From the NCBI GenBank assembly GCA_022814565.1, contig JAKLNG010000002.1, forward strand, positions 186,001 to 250,000: a DNA stretch of 64,000 bases. Direction: 5' to 3'. Origin of the DNA: Phaeophleospora eucalypticola. Lineage: Eukaryota; Ascomycota; Dothideomycetes; Mycosphaerellales; Mycosphaerellaceae. Below the pieces are notes generated by a model. It ran no database searches, was not told the origin of the DNA, and was given only the letters and a program-made list of their open reading frames with translations. The position numbers were made by a program, and so were the translations under genes. Shown in pieces: positions 1 through 10,499 of this stretch; position 1 is the stretch's first letter, and every line of letters begins with the position of its first letter.

Positions 1-77
1 CATGTCAGTGACCACAGCTGTCGCACATTGCTTTCTGTTGGCGACTATGAGATGTCAGCTTTCTCCGACCGTGTGGA

Positions 78-2661
78 CTAAACGGTATGTCGTACCTGTC
101 CAGCAGGAGGCGGCAAAGCCCCTAACGGCTCGAAGTCGAAATTCTCATCACGGTAAACCCAGCTCCAGACCTCGTTATTGACATATGCCTCGTTGGCTTC
201 GATCAGGTCCCTACAACGCAGCAATCAGCATCATCACCTCACACGTCTGACATATCGAAACAAACGTACCACAGATGATTATACGCCCCCCTCGCATTCT
301 CCCTCACGCCCTCATCAGCACAAAACGCCGGCCTCTCCGCTGACTCACACCTCGCCAGCTGCCTCCGTAACCCTGCCGCCATCATCGCCTGCTGCCAACT
401 CCAGACCACAGTCCCATGGTACGCATTATTCGTCCAATTTGCCGCGTACACCGGACCGCCGCCGTACGCGGGATTCGCGACAAGGAGGCCGACGGGGTTA
501 CTTAGCCCTACTGGAAATGGAGCGCGGACGTTGGTCGCTGTGTGATTGAGGAAAGATGTTAGTTGGGCGTCGTTCGTACTGTTGAGGAGGAAGAGGCGGA
601 AGCAGGAGTCCGTGTTCATCACGCGGATAAGGGCTTGGTTGTTGTTGCCATCCAGCGCGAGGCCGTGGAAGACGATGTCTGAATCGATCGATTCTGTGTG
701 TGAGGCAAAGCCGTAGCCTGCTGTTTCGGTGTAGCTTTGGACCAGGTCTCTAGCCTCGCTGGCAGGAATTATAACCTGGAAGAACTCGAGCGTGTTGTCC
801 TCCCAGACCTGCGCGTTCTGTGCTGCAACTCGAGACCACTCGGGGTGCTCTGGAAAGAAACCCGCAGCGGACAAAGCGCTGATGGAACGCAGAGCTGCTG
901 GTACGAGGCCCGTATTGACATCGTAGGGAATGCGGCCGCCGCCGATGCCGTAAGTGCTGTCGCGCCATTCTCCAACAAGCTGGTCTGGTTCGAGGTGGAT
1001 GAGATTTTCTTTGATTTGGCCGCCGGGTTGGGCGAAGGGGGATGTTCGATTCTAGCACGACACGTGAGGGAGCCGGGGCGTGTGGAGTGCTTGGAGAGAG
1101 ACTCACCATGATGCCTTCCGCATTGATCAAAGCCAACTCGCGATAAGTCATGCCCGCATTCCCAAAGTCCGGACTAGCTTTCGTATCGAAGAATGCATCC
1201 CTTCTCTCTCGACCCGTAGCGGTCGTGAGGAAATAGTTCTCCATCAGCGGCGGCAAATAGTAATCCGTATCAACCTACACAGCCCATCAATCAGCCTATA
1301 AGCCCCCGCACACCAGAAGCACCCAACTCACCATAATATAAGTACACCCCGGCCTCGTACTCGTCTCATCCTCCATAAGATGAACATAAGTCGCATAATC
1401 CCCAATCGTCTCCTCATGACACACAACGCCGGAAGTGCGATTCAAGCGCTCCAGAACGGCGCTGATGACCGCTTCGATCGCGCCGCCCTCGCCTTCGGAT
1501 AAGACGGGTTGTAGCAGGAGAGCGGCGATCATGCTGTCTCGGCCGAAGTAGGTCAGGAAGCGCCATGCGCCTGCTAGGAGTTTTTGGGAGTAGGAGAGGA
1601 AGGAGAGGGATGTTGTCTCGTCTGGCTGCTGTACGATGAGGTCTTGTGATTGGGGGTTAAGAACTTGGCTGGCGTTGAGCTGGGTGAGCTGAGGGTAGTC
1701 GAAGACGGCGGTGAAGTTGTAAGTGCCGGGGTCGAAGTTGATGGTCTTGTTGCCTGCGGTGTCTGTTGAGAGGGCCAGTTTACTATCGTCGACAGGCGAG
1801 AAAGTCATCTGGGTAGTAGTCATGTTGTCAAGCCAGAGCCGAGAGAGCGTAACACCTCCATCCTCAGTCTCAGAATACTTTATCCCATCTTGGATGATGG
1901 GAGAAAGTATGGACGGGCCTTCCGTGAAGTCGCGAATGTTCCTGATACTGCCAATAATCGGAACAGTGAGCACGGCGGAAGAGTTGAAATGCATCAACGT
2001 GCTGATTCCAACGAATGGGCTGCCTGAAAGTGACTCTGCGCCGGCCTCTTGATAAACCCCATGAAGCGGAACATCGTCAGTCCCATTCTTGAGAGATACC
2101 GCAAGCGTTTCATTCGCGCCGTTCTGAGGCTGGAAGAAAGCCACAACACCTGAGTTCCCAGCTGGCCAGGCTACTAACAATCTCGGACCAATGATCGTCA
2201 GATTGCTGTCTTCGAGCGGACTGGTGACAACAATCTGAGAAGCAGAATGGCAATCTGAGTAGAAGTAATTCTCGTAAGGAGGATCGCTCAGCTGCTGGGT
2301 CGTCTCCGGACACGCTGTACTGGTGACCGTAGCCATGGCCGCCGTCGAGGGGCCGGGTGACGAGCCGCTCAAACCTACGAGCTCGCCGTCACTACATGAG
2401 TACATGTGTGGAATGTAGCAGTCCTGCCCGCATCGCAGTGTTGATTCGCCATTGAGGATTGGGCAGAGAAAGTTTCCCTCGTAGCAGGTGTACTATGCCA
2501 GGTCGGTCAGCAAACGGTAAGTGCATCTTCGCATGGGCACCACCTACCCTGGATGGATAATATTTTGCCTCACCACAAGAGCGTAATGCTTCATCGGTCT
2601 GAGGGACTGCAAGTGCACTTGCAATGAGTGCCATCATTAAGGCTTGATTGAGCATCGCCAT
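78..2661 (-). CDS. Secreted six-hairpin glycosidase (glycogen-debranching-enzyme-like) with N-terminal CBM52-like module
   Basis: Five exons: 2661-2548, 2492-1332, 1274-1107, 1051-270 and 210-78, joined through four introns of 55-59 nt with GTAGGT/GTGAGT/GTACGT donors and YAG acceptors, giving 785 aa. Residues 1-19 form a hydrophobic signal peptide ending ALAVP. Residues about 29-75 carry six regularly spaced cysteines in the order CGEAKYYP, YTCYEGNFLCP, LRCGQDCY, MYSCSDGEL, which is the layout of the fungal CBM52 / 'Carb_bind' module. The rest is a beta-rich region with many N-glycosylation sequons followed by an (alpha/alpha)6 part with YFGRDS, HEETIGDY and GEWRDS, motifs shared with the C-terminal domain of glycogen-debranching-type six-hairpin glycosidases. 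I infer an extracellular or wall-associated alpha-glucan/oligosaccharide hydrolase. The substrate cannot be read from sequence. The TAG stop at 78-80 is in frame, although a GTACGA just before it leaves a small chance of another exon beyond. Confidence 0.85.
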
Positions 2662-3162
2662 GATGGCACAGGCAAAGCGCGAAACGAAAGAATCACCTAC
2701 CTGTAGCAGTCATGTCGTAGAAGAGCGGTGTCTGCCACGGCCTCGTTCATCTCACACCAAATCTCCGCGCCTTGGCGAGCACATCCTGAGCTCGCGCAAA
2801 GAGGCTCAATGCAACGTGAGTGGCGTGTCGTTATGAGCGGGGATGCGTCTACGGAAGCGGAGTCAGCTGTTTCCAGAGGGCAAGTTTCCCTGGCCCTGGA
2901 GGGCGAGTCTCTTGGCAACTATGCGGTTATCAACTCTCCAAAAATTTCGTGACTCTCAATGGGGTATTTACAGCTATACAGTCGAAAAGGCCGTCATCAC
3001 TCTGGAACAGAATGCTCCAGCTAAACGCAAAGTGGGAATCCGTCGCTCGAAACGCCGCTCGCTGATGCAGAAGAAAGCCGCTCCATGCATTTTGGTGTCC
3101 CGGTCGTACCAGGCATGCCGACGCTGGCATGTAAACAATCGCATCATCCAATGTTCACCTCC
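2662..3162. other. Intergenic: promoter of the glycosidase, 3' flank of the next gene
   Basis: About 500 nt between two minus-strand genes. Short open frames here are unsupported by motifs or composition. I see no RNA gene or repeat. Confidence 0.6.
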
Positions 3163-4620
3163 TCACATCCAGCCTAGTGTCATCAAAATGCCCTTCACCT
3201 CCGCCTCTTTCAAACCATTCATGCCTAGCGACCGGACTTGACTGCCCTTTCGCAGTTTGCCCAGCCCTATTGCGACCTTGTATCCTTCACTCTCATCAAG
3301 AACGAAGATGTACTTCTTATTCTCCGCGTCCCTCGTCGTTGCTCTGAAGATATGCAGCGCACCACTAGGTGTCTTGGTCATGCCGTCTTCGACCAACTTC
3401 AGCGTCCAGGCCTTCACATCCCACTCCCGCTGAGGAACACGACGAACGTCATCGTCAATGAACAGACCTTCTGTCTTTATTCGGAGGATGAGGCCATCAG
3501 TCACCGGGCCTTGATTGGATACCAACTGAGATATAGGCTTCGTCGGGAAGCTGTCGCTGAACAAGTACACTGCGCTGATCTGAATCTTGTCAGGATCATT
3601 GGTTGTATACGGCCCTCGTTGCGATGGCGGCGGTGTTGTTCTCGCAGTGCTCTGACTAGGTGCGTAGCTACTCTCGCTGAGCCCTGATATTGACGATGCT
3701 GATGATTTGTAGGTGGCCGCTTTGGGAGTGTCATAGGGCCGGTACGAGTAGGCTTCCGTACCAGTTTGTGATCTCGCTGATGGCTTCTCGTAGCCCTTCG
3801 TGGGTGATGCTGGCTTCGTCGGACTTGAGCGCTCACTTGCAGTCGGTTTGGCCTTGTCTGCGTTCTCCTTCGCGGCCTTCTCCTTGGCTTCGCGCGCATC
3901 CTTCTCCCTTGCCAAACGCTCTCGTGCGATGCGCTCTCGAGCTTCCCTTTCACGCTGCTCCTTTTCTCTAGCTCGCGCCTGTTCCCACCTGTCCTTTTCT
4001 GCTTTTTCCTTGGCTGCCTTCTCTGCCGCTTCTCGGGCCTTTTGAGCTTCCTCCCTTTTCTTCCTGAGCTCCTCCGCACGCTTTCTCTCCTCTTCGCGCC
4101 TCCGTGTGTCTTCTCGGGCTTTTTCCCATGCGTCGGCATTGGGACTCGGACGAGGCTTCGGACCACTTCCTTCATTGGGCGGTGGTGGAGGTGGAGCAGA
4201 TTGGAAGTTGGGACGAGCTCCACCAGACTGGCCGCTCTGTTGCCGTTGACCGCTTGGCCCTGCGCCTCCAGCACCTCCAGCTCGTGAGTTCGCATCACTC
4301 TCCGCCTGTGTCTTGCCCCATGCCCAAGCTCCGACGCCCACGGCGATGACGAGAAGAACAACTCCGAGACCACCTCCACCAGCCAGGAAACTCTTCACCA
4401 CGGGGACTGCAAGGGTGTATATTCCGACAGCGAACAGGGTGCACGCGACACCAAGGAGGAAGCTATTTCGGTGTGGTTGCATCGAGGGCAGGTATAGAAA
4501 GCCCGAGCCCGAGGAATGCGGTGGTATGATGAAGATGTCGTAGTTGCCGTCGGGGAGTCCACCTCCTGGCGGCCTGGGGTTCTGCCCGTGAGGCGGCGGG
4601 GGAGGAGGCTGGTCAGCCAT
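3163..4620 (-). CDS. Membrane protein with two TM segments, long charged helix and conserved C-terminal domain; function unknown
   Basis: A single exon of 485 aa starting at the ATG at 4620. Layout: a proline-rich cytosol-like N-terminus (run of six prolines), a first hydrophobic segment at about residues 53-76 (starts SFLLGVACTLF), a second at about 82-101 (GLGVVLLVIAVGVGAWAWG), a Gly/Gln/Pro-rich linker, then about 100 residues (about 165-265) of alternating E, K, R and A that read as a single ER/K-type alpha helix or coiled coil. A Ser/Thr-rich linker leads to a folded C-terminal domain of about 140 aa that begins near KIQISAVYLFSD and contains RVPQREWDVKAW. Proteins of this build are found across filamentous ascomycetes without an assigned role. 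I do not recognise the C-terminal domain. The charged helix could act as a rigid spacer between a membrane anchor and the distal domain. Confidence 0.8.
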   Translation of the reverse strand: MADQPPPPPPHGQNPRPPGGGLPDGNYDIFIIPPHSSGSGFLYLPSMQPHRNSFLLGVACTLFAVGIYTLAVPVVKSFLAGGGGLGVVLLVIAVGVGAWAWGKTQAESDANSRAGGAGGAGPSGQRQQSGQSGGARPNFQSAPPPPPPNEGSGPKPRPSPNADAWEKAREDTRRREEERKRAEELRKKREEAQKAREAAEKAAKEKAEKDRWEQARAREKEQREREARERIARERLAREKDAREAKEKAAKENADKAKPTASERSSPTKPASPTKGYEKPSARSQTGTEAYSYRPYDTPKAATYKSSASSISGLSESSYAPSQSTARTTPPPSQRGPYTTNDPDKIQISAVYLFSDSFPTKPISQLVSNQGPVTDGLILRIKTEGLFIDDDVRRVPQREWDVKAWTLKLVEDGMTKTPSGALHIFRATTRDAENKKYIFVLDESEGYKVAIGLGKLRKGSQVRSLGMNGLKEAEVKGILMTLGWM

Positions 4621-5916
4621 ACTGGCCGCTCAGCTCACGGGCGGTCGTCAGACGGGCGCACGGTTGGGGGATGGAAAGCCGCTACACGCGATCGTGGGAA
4701 GTGTGAATGTTTTGTCTCTGCCTTGGTCGTCGTAACGGATGCATCAGGCGCTATCGGCCTGTTTCGAGTCCAAATCCAGCGGTGAGCAAGCAGTTTCTTC
4801 GGGCTGTGAGGATGGCTGGAGGCGTGGTTCGATGCTCAGGAGCTCTCGTCGCCCAACAACACGGCCAATTTCCCACGCAAAAACGCCAAACGCCAGTACT
4901 CGCTCGAAAAGTTCGATATGTGTGCGGTCGGGACGAATCGAACGGTGTGGTATGCGTCGGTACGTGAATTGTTCGTGTGGGGATGGGAGACGTTGGAGGA
5001 GAGCAAAAGTCGGGAATCCGTTGTCGAGCATCCACGGGAGTGTTTTGGTTCGGCGCTTTCTGCCGAGCAGGGATGATGCCCACCGCCAAACCACGCCTCC
5101 GCACCGCACAGGCGCTCCTTCCTTGATGACGACGGCGGTGGCCCAATCCGATTCAAGAACTGCAGTTCACTCGAAAACAATTTGTTCGCAGGGAGCCCGT
5201 GGTCTCATCACCAACAGCAGCAGCACTCCGACGAGTTCAATGATCTTTTCTTCCTCGCGGGGTGCGAGTGCGCGTTTATTTACTGCCAACCTCCCCTGCT
5301 CTCCCTGGCGAATTGGAACCCCTCCCACATGTCCATGCAATCTCATACGCTGCTGGCCTTTCAAAACTACGCGCCAACGTGCAAAATATTGATATTTCTG
5401 CACCCGATGTGCAGCTAGAAGAAGCTGCGTCCCATTCACGGCCAAGCGGCCACGTAGCCGGCGACGACGCGGTGAGCTCAAGAAGGTGTAAACACCTCCA
5501 GAGCCGCGCTGGCCCAGCAACCGGCAGCGTTACCTTAATCAACTGCCGCGAGATATTCCACTCATTTCCCGAACTCTCACACCACCCTTTTTCGAGCAGC
5601 TTTATTACAGCGTGTATTTTCGGGACAGTATCTTCTTTTCTCACCGGGTGTCGCAGCAAGACCAATTCACTATACAGTTGGACAGTTTGACGACAGCAGG
5701 CGCGTTTGGAAAACGCTGCGAAGCTGATCCCGATCTCTTTTGCTACTGCCTGTGGAACACGGACATGCATGGCTTGTTCGTGAGAAGTGGTTGATTTTGG
5801 CTTATTGTTACACTTGAGCAGAAAACAATCACCGCCCAGACCTCTCCATGGCTATCGTCTGGAGCCTGATGAACCCGCCCATTCTATTCCCCAACCTCAA
5901 GTGCATCTCTTGCTGC
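4621..5916. other. Intergenic, no gene seen
   Basis: About 1.3 kb between two minus-strand genes. Several open frames of 80-217 codons exist on both strands but share no motifs, have low-complexity content and overlap each other. It should hold the promoter of the 485-aa membrane protein and the 3' end of the DUF1772-type gene. Confidence 0.55.
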
Positions 5917-6664
5917 CTAGTAGCCCATCCGGTTGGCACCAGTTGCAAGTCTGGCAGTGGCTGGAACGACCTCTGCGCGGTCAATCGCAGCCCAAGTCGC
6001 AGCGACAGCAGCAACTGCAGAGATGACGAACCGGCCGAAGCTCTGAGCTGCCCATTTCTCGACGAGGCTGTGTGTGGTCTCTTCCTTGGACACGCCAGCT
6101 TCGGCTGAGGCATCGGTGATCGATGCGCTGGCGAGGTTGCGCTCCTTGCTCTCGAGCTGCTTGTTTAATGGCTCGCCCAGCAAGAACGTGTACGGAACGA
6201 GGCCCGCCAGGAGGGAGGACGAGATAGTGTAGAGGACCGAGGTCTTAGTCCAGACAGGATCTCTGTATGCGATCACGCCGAAGATGCCTGACGATACGAG
6301 GGCAATGGCGGGAGCGACGAGCTTGTCCGCATCGAATTGTTTCTTCCATTGCTGTGACACTGGTTAGCAAATTTCTCTTTGTCCTGGACTTTGCCAGTTA
6401 CCTTTGCGAGGAGCGGAGCTGGTGCCTGCGTGAGAGCTGGAACAGTCGAGAAAGCCTTGGTGAACTCCTTCCCTGCGATTTGTTAGAAGACTGCCTTTGA
6501 TCTTTTGAAGCTGAGGCTCGAACGAAGAGGTCAAGATGCCTCCACTAGTCGCAATCGACTCGATACTGACCCGCGAAGAAGGCAGTCGATGTGAGCCCGA
6601 CCAGCTGCGCGACGCGCAGACCGGTGCCAAAGTCATCGGTATAGAAGGGACGTGTCTGTGCCAT
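5917..6664 (-). CDS. DUF1772-type (anthrone-oxygenase-like) small membrane protein
   Basis: Three exons (6664-6571, 6472-6402, 6351-5917) give 199 aa. The first intron has donor GTCAGT and acceptor CGCAG; the second has GTAACT and CACAG. The N-terminus (MAQTRPFYTD) leads to a first hydrophobic stretch (LRVAQLVGLTSTAFFAG), then PAPLLAKQW, two central membrane segments (KLVAPAIALVSSGIFGV and SVLYTISSSLLAGLVPYTFLLG) and a last one near the C-terminus (FVISAVAAVAATWAAI). Four TM segments with a pattern of this kind match the DUF1772 family, which includes the AflX/HypC anthrone oxygenases but is mostly made of proteins of unknown function. Nothing nearby looks like a polyketide cluster, so a general membrane role is as likely as an oxygenase. 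Confidence 0.75.
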
Positions 6665-7143
6665 TTTGCCGATTTCGCGTTGTTGTGTGGTTTCACTTCA
6701 AATGTTTCCTCGTGTCGTGTTTGTCGTGGTTCACGTACAGGTCCAGATTCGGACTGCAATTATTTACTCTCCATTCAAGTGTTGAGAGCTCCTTCCTGCT
6801 TTCGCGTCGCCCTTGCTTCCACGATCACAGTGACATCACTGCCTTGTGCAACGACACATGCAGAAGCAGTCGAACGATTGGTTCTCCACAGCTTGCTGTT
6901 CCCTGTTTCCAACATCACGTCAGCTTCTGTCACATGCAACTGAGCTGCCAACTTCGTTTTCACTCACTAATTTGTCGATCACCGATCATACCGTTTCAAG
7001 GGGAGCCACAGACATCCGGACAGTATTAAGTGTTCTGCACATAATTAACACGGCCAGCAGGTGGATGGAAAGACAAATCAATCCCAAAAAGTCAAGAAAG
7101 GCCCAACTATTGAACGACAAACAAATCTCATTAAATCTGCGCT
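6665..7143. other. Intergenic, no gene seen
   Basis: About 480 nt: the promoter of the DUF1772-type gene and the 3' flank of the gene ending at 7144. No motif or RNA gene recognised. Confidence 0.5.
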
Positions 7144-7986
7144 CTATCGCGACTTCTTGGTGGCAGTCGAAGCAGTCTCCAGGCCTTGCAGAATCTCGGC
7201 GCCAAAGACATATATCATGTACAAGGGCAGGACGAGCCATGGTCCATTTGGAAGAATCCAAAGGAAGATGATCGTCGACATGTTGTTGTGTCCAACCGCT
7301 GAGAACCCCGAGAAGATCTCAATCAACCCTATTACAGTCAGAAATGCTCACGCGATCGATCCAGGAATTGAGATAAACTTACAGTACAGGACAGTCTTCC
7401 AAAATGTCACAGTCGCAGTGCTGAATGCGATTACAACTGCAAGGCCAGCAAGCCGGCCCGACAGCGTGCGACTCTCACTGAGTCCGCGCAATTGACCCAT
7501 CACGCTCTTGTCCGGCGCTCCACGGCCTTGTATTGGCTCTTGCTCTCCGTATTTGAAGACCAAATACAGGTACACGAGGTACGCTGTGGTCTCAAAAGCA
7601 TTGACCAAGCCTTGCGCAGCAGTCCATCCATTCTTGGTCTCTATTGCCTCAAACCCGTACACCTTATCGACGCGACCATAAAGCTCATATGGGGTCCAGA
7701 ATGGATAATGCAAGCTTCCGCCAGGCATGCTATGCGGTCGCAACATGATGTATCCCGTATCCCAGATCACAAGCGGCAAGCTGATTGCGAGCCAGATGAG
7801 GGTGAGGTTCGAGGGCGTATGCGCCCATTCTCCGCGTCGAGGAGCTGCGCGTGTGCGCGTTGGAGTCGGCGGAGGTGATGCATCACTCGCGGCCGCAGAG
7901 TTTCGGGTGGTGCGCTTCGTTGGCGACGACGGTTTGGGCGAATCCGTTTCGTACGCGCCCGAGGGATGGTTTCGTGTTGCGACCAT
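7144..7986 (-). CDS. Multi-pass membrane protein, conserved in fungi, possibly EXPERA-like
   Basis: Two exons (7986-7383 and 7328-7144), with donor GTAAGT and acceptor AATAG, give 262 aa. The chosen ATG at 7986 lies in a good context (GCCATGG); an in-frame start 111 nt upstream (8097) would add 37 residues. The first 65 residues are Ser/Thr/Pro/Arg-rich and disordered. Four or five hydrophobic segments follow: LTLIWLAISLPLVIWDTGY, the AFETTAYLVYLYLVFKYG region, LAGLAVVIAFSTATVTFWKTVLYW, STIIFLWILPN and WLVLPLYMIYVFG. Between the first two lies PFWTPYELYGRVDKVYG. The spacing of this W-x-x-Y-x-x-x-x-R-x-D motif next to a helix with a conserved glutamate resembles EXPERA/emopamil-binding proteins, but this is only a visual similarity. 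Confidence 0.75.
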
Positions 7987-9442
7987 GGCTCGTGGCTGTT
8001 GGAGGAACTGGAGAGCGTTGAAGTGCTCAATGGATCGATATTTGAAGCTGGAGGCCGAAAGATGACCGGATGTCGGGTGACGGAAGAGCACGAGCAAGGA
8101 AGCACGACCGGGGGCGTGCGAGAGCGGGTGCGGGGGCCCTTCTTCACCTTCTTCTCTTCTCTGCTGCGCGCGTCAGAGTTGTTGTTCACCAGCCTCCTTT
8201 GAGCTAATCCGCCCACGACGCCAATCCGCGAGCCAGACGGCCGACAGAGGCGTCGACGATCACCGCTGCGACGATCTCATTTTCGACGTCTCGCGACTCG
8301 CGCCATGTCATGCGATCACGGGACCGTCACACCGACCTCCTCTATCCCGACCTCACCACTGCCTCGCATCTGGCACGCTCGAGATACAGTGGCTGGCGAT
8401 GACAAGATGCTGACGGTGAAGTGCCTTTGAGCGACGAATACCATTCGACGTATCTGTCAGCGTCAGCGGTCTGCGGAGCGTTTCACGCACTGCCTGGATG
8501 ACAATTTCAAATGATATCCTTTGGCGACGCTTGAGCAACACCGAAGGACGAAGGACGTGTTCGTTCTCAACAATGCGAATACTATTCTTGCCATCGTTTG
8601 GGCTGCTTCGCACAATTCCATTTCGATGATGGCTCATCCGAGCCAACACTGGTGTACGATGTGCTGCGCCAGCTATTCGGAGGCGGATGCTTCGCCTTCT
8701 AGAACAGCCTTAATCGGTGTACCGACTGCGTAGGCCTCCAGCACCAAGTCAAGCTCGATTGGGCTCAAGCGATCTTAGGTCGGCTTCCTATGTCGCGAGT
8801 GAGCGCAATTTGCAGCAATGGCCAGCATTTGGACGGCGTGGAAAGCGCAATTCGAGATTGTAGGCTTTAGGTGAGTGTAGAGATTGAAGGACCATGGCGC
8901 TCGGCCAGCGAGACCGCTTTGCAATGTAACGTGGAAGGATGAAGGATTCGCCATTTCTCATTGCAACGTAGGTCCCGCGTTGTCAGCTGAAAGCGCACCA
9001 GGTTTGCTGATTGGTCGAAATCTCAACTGGAATTGCTCCTAGTTGACTTCGACTGCATGTTTCCCCATGCCGGACATCACGTTTATCCTTGGGAGGATAC
9101 TGCTCTATGTCTGCTTGGAGCAATTGTTCAGGTCCAGTGGCCCTAGAACACTGCCCTGGTGTACGGAGCACGCTAGCCTCCATTCTGGAAGCTGCTGCTT
9201 TCACACATTTCACACTACTACTAGCGGAACAACAGTTCTATGATATTATTGAAGACACTGATTTGATCCTTTGGCCCCATCCGTGCCTTGACACCCGCGC
9301 GGTTTTGAAAGCAAGCCGCGGCTGATGGATCTGTGGCAAAATGGCCTGGCCCTTTACTATTTCAGAAACATGATGAGGTAACCGATGCTCTATATGAGCA
9401 TGACTTGTACCCATGGGTACACGAGCCAAGATTTGACAGCAG
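7987..9442. other. Intergenic divergent region, no gene seen
   Basis: About 1.45 kb between the minus-strand membrane protein and the plus-strand alpha/beta hydrolase, so it should hold both promoters. Open frames here are short and without motifs. Confidence 0.5.
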
Positions 9443-10287
9443 ATGGCCTGGCCGAACGTCTACGGACTCGACATCCAGCAATTCGAAGGAGAAAGATCAC
9501 CACCTCAGAAGCCCACATTGATTCTCGTCCACGACGCCTTTCATACACCTGGACATTACAGCGACCTGATCGAGGCACTGTCTCATGCCGGATATCGAGT
9601 ACTTGCGCCGCGATTGCCCTCCTCAGGGCAAACGATCATACCGAATGCTCTTGAAGCCGACGCACAAACGCTGTTCAATAGCTGCAAGGACGAGATTGAT
9701 GCGAGTAGGAATGTCGTGATGCTCTCGCATGGATATGGAAGTATCCCCGGGGCCATCGCTGCGGAGCGAATCAATCAGTACTGTCTTGATCGACCGAGAG
9801 CTGGACATGTCTCCAAATCGATTATTGTTGCCGGCTGTCTTCTCAACGCGGGTGAGAGCTTCATAAGTGCTGTGCGACCTGAATGGATATCTTTCGCAGA
9901 GGTATCGTATCACACTTCGGTCTACTCATCTAATTACCCCGGACTAACGCCCTCCAGAACGGCCTTCTCGGGATCCAGCATCCCGAACATGTCTTCTTCC
10001 AAGATTGTACGTCCGAAGCCGGATCTAAAGCATGCAGCCTTTTGCAACCGCAGAACGAGAGCAGCCTCCACGCAACCGTGGCTTCTTCAGGGTGGGCTCG
10101 AATGCCAACCCTGTATGTCGTTTGTGCGCGAGACAACTGCCTGCCACCCTATTTGCAGCAGATGTTCGCGCGATCTCTGCAAGCGGGCAATCGCCGAAGT
10201 GCGGTTGTCACTTTGCAGACCGGCCATGCTCCGTTCTTGACGAATCTAAGGGAGCTGGTTGATTTGATTCTGAGAGTGGCTGAGTGA
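9443..10287 (+). CDS. Alpha/beta hydrolase fold protein with an apparent Ser-to-Gly change at the nucleophile elbow
   Basis: Two exons (9443-9901 and 9958-10287), with donor GTATCG and acceptor CTCCAG, encode 262 aa. The N-terminal strand TLILVHDAFHTPGHYSDLI, with oxyanion-side HD, and YRVLAPRLPSSG are typical of the small AB_hydrolase-6 / salicylate-esterase-like family common in fungi. The candidate acid is in VCARDNCLPP and the histidine in LQTGHAPFL. At the nucleophile elbow the usual VxVxHSYGG reads VVMLSHGYGS: the serine before YG is glycine (codon GGA at about 9731) and a serine sits two residues earlier instead. The gene is intact, so it may be a pseudo-enzyme or use a shifted nucleophile. 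No signal peptide is seen; the protein is probably cytosolic. Confidence 0.8.
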
Positions 10288-10499
10288 TATGGGCGTCGTC
10301 AAGTATAGGGGTATTGCACGCATTACGAGCACAGTGCCTAGAGATGTGGGTGCTTCTCTCGGTCGGGATTGGAAACATGTAATAGAGGAAAATGGATCAT
10401 CTTGACAGATGAGTAGCAGATGGCGTTATAGCGAGCACACGTTCTATCATGCAGAATATATCAAGGGCCACCTCTGGAAACGGCACCATCTCTGCTAGC

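Noticed and set aside
3501..4379. 292-codon minus-strand open frame
   Set aside because: Same-strand shifted frame of the charged-helix protein; Arg-rich output of a shifted E/K/R repeat.
4739..5770. Several 80-217-codon frames between the charged-helix gene and the DUF1772-type gene
   Set aside because: They overlap each other on both strands and show no family features.
5917..8097. Secondary-metabolite cluster suggested by the DUF1772 (anthrone-oxygenase-like) gene
   Set aside because: No polyketide or peptide synthase, P450 or cluster regulator is nearby; the family is mostly non-biosynthetic.
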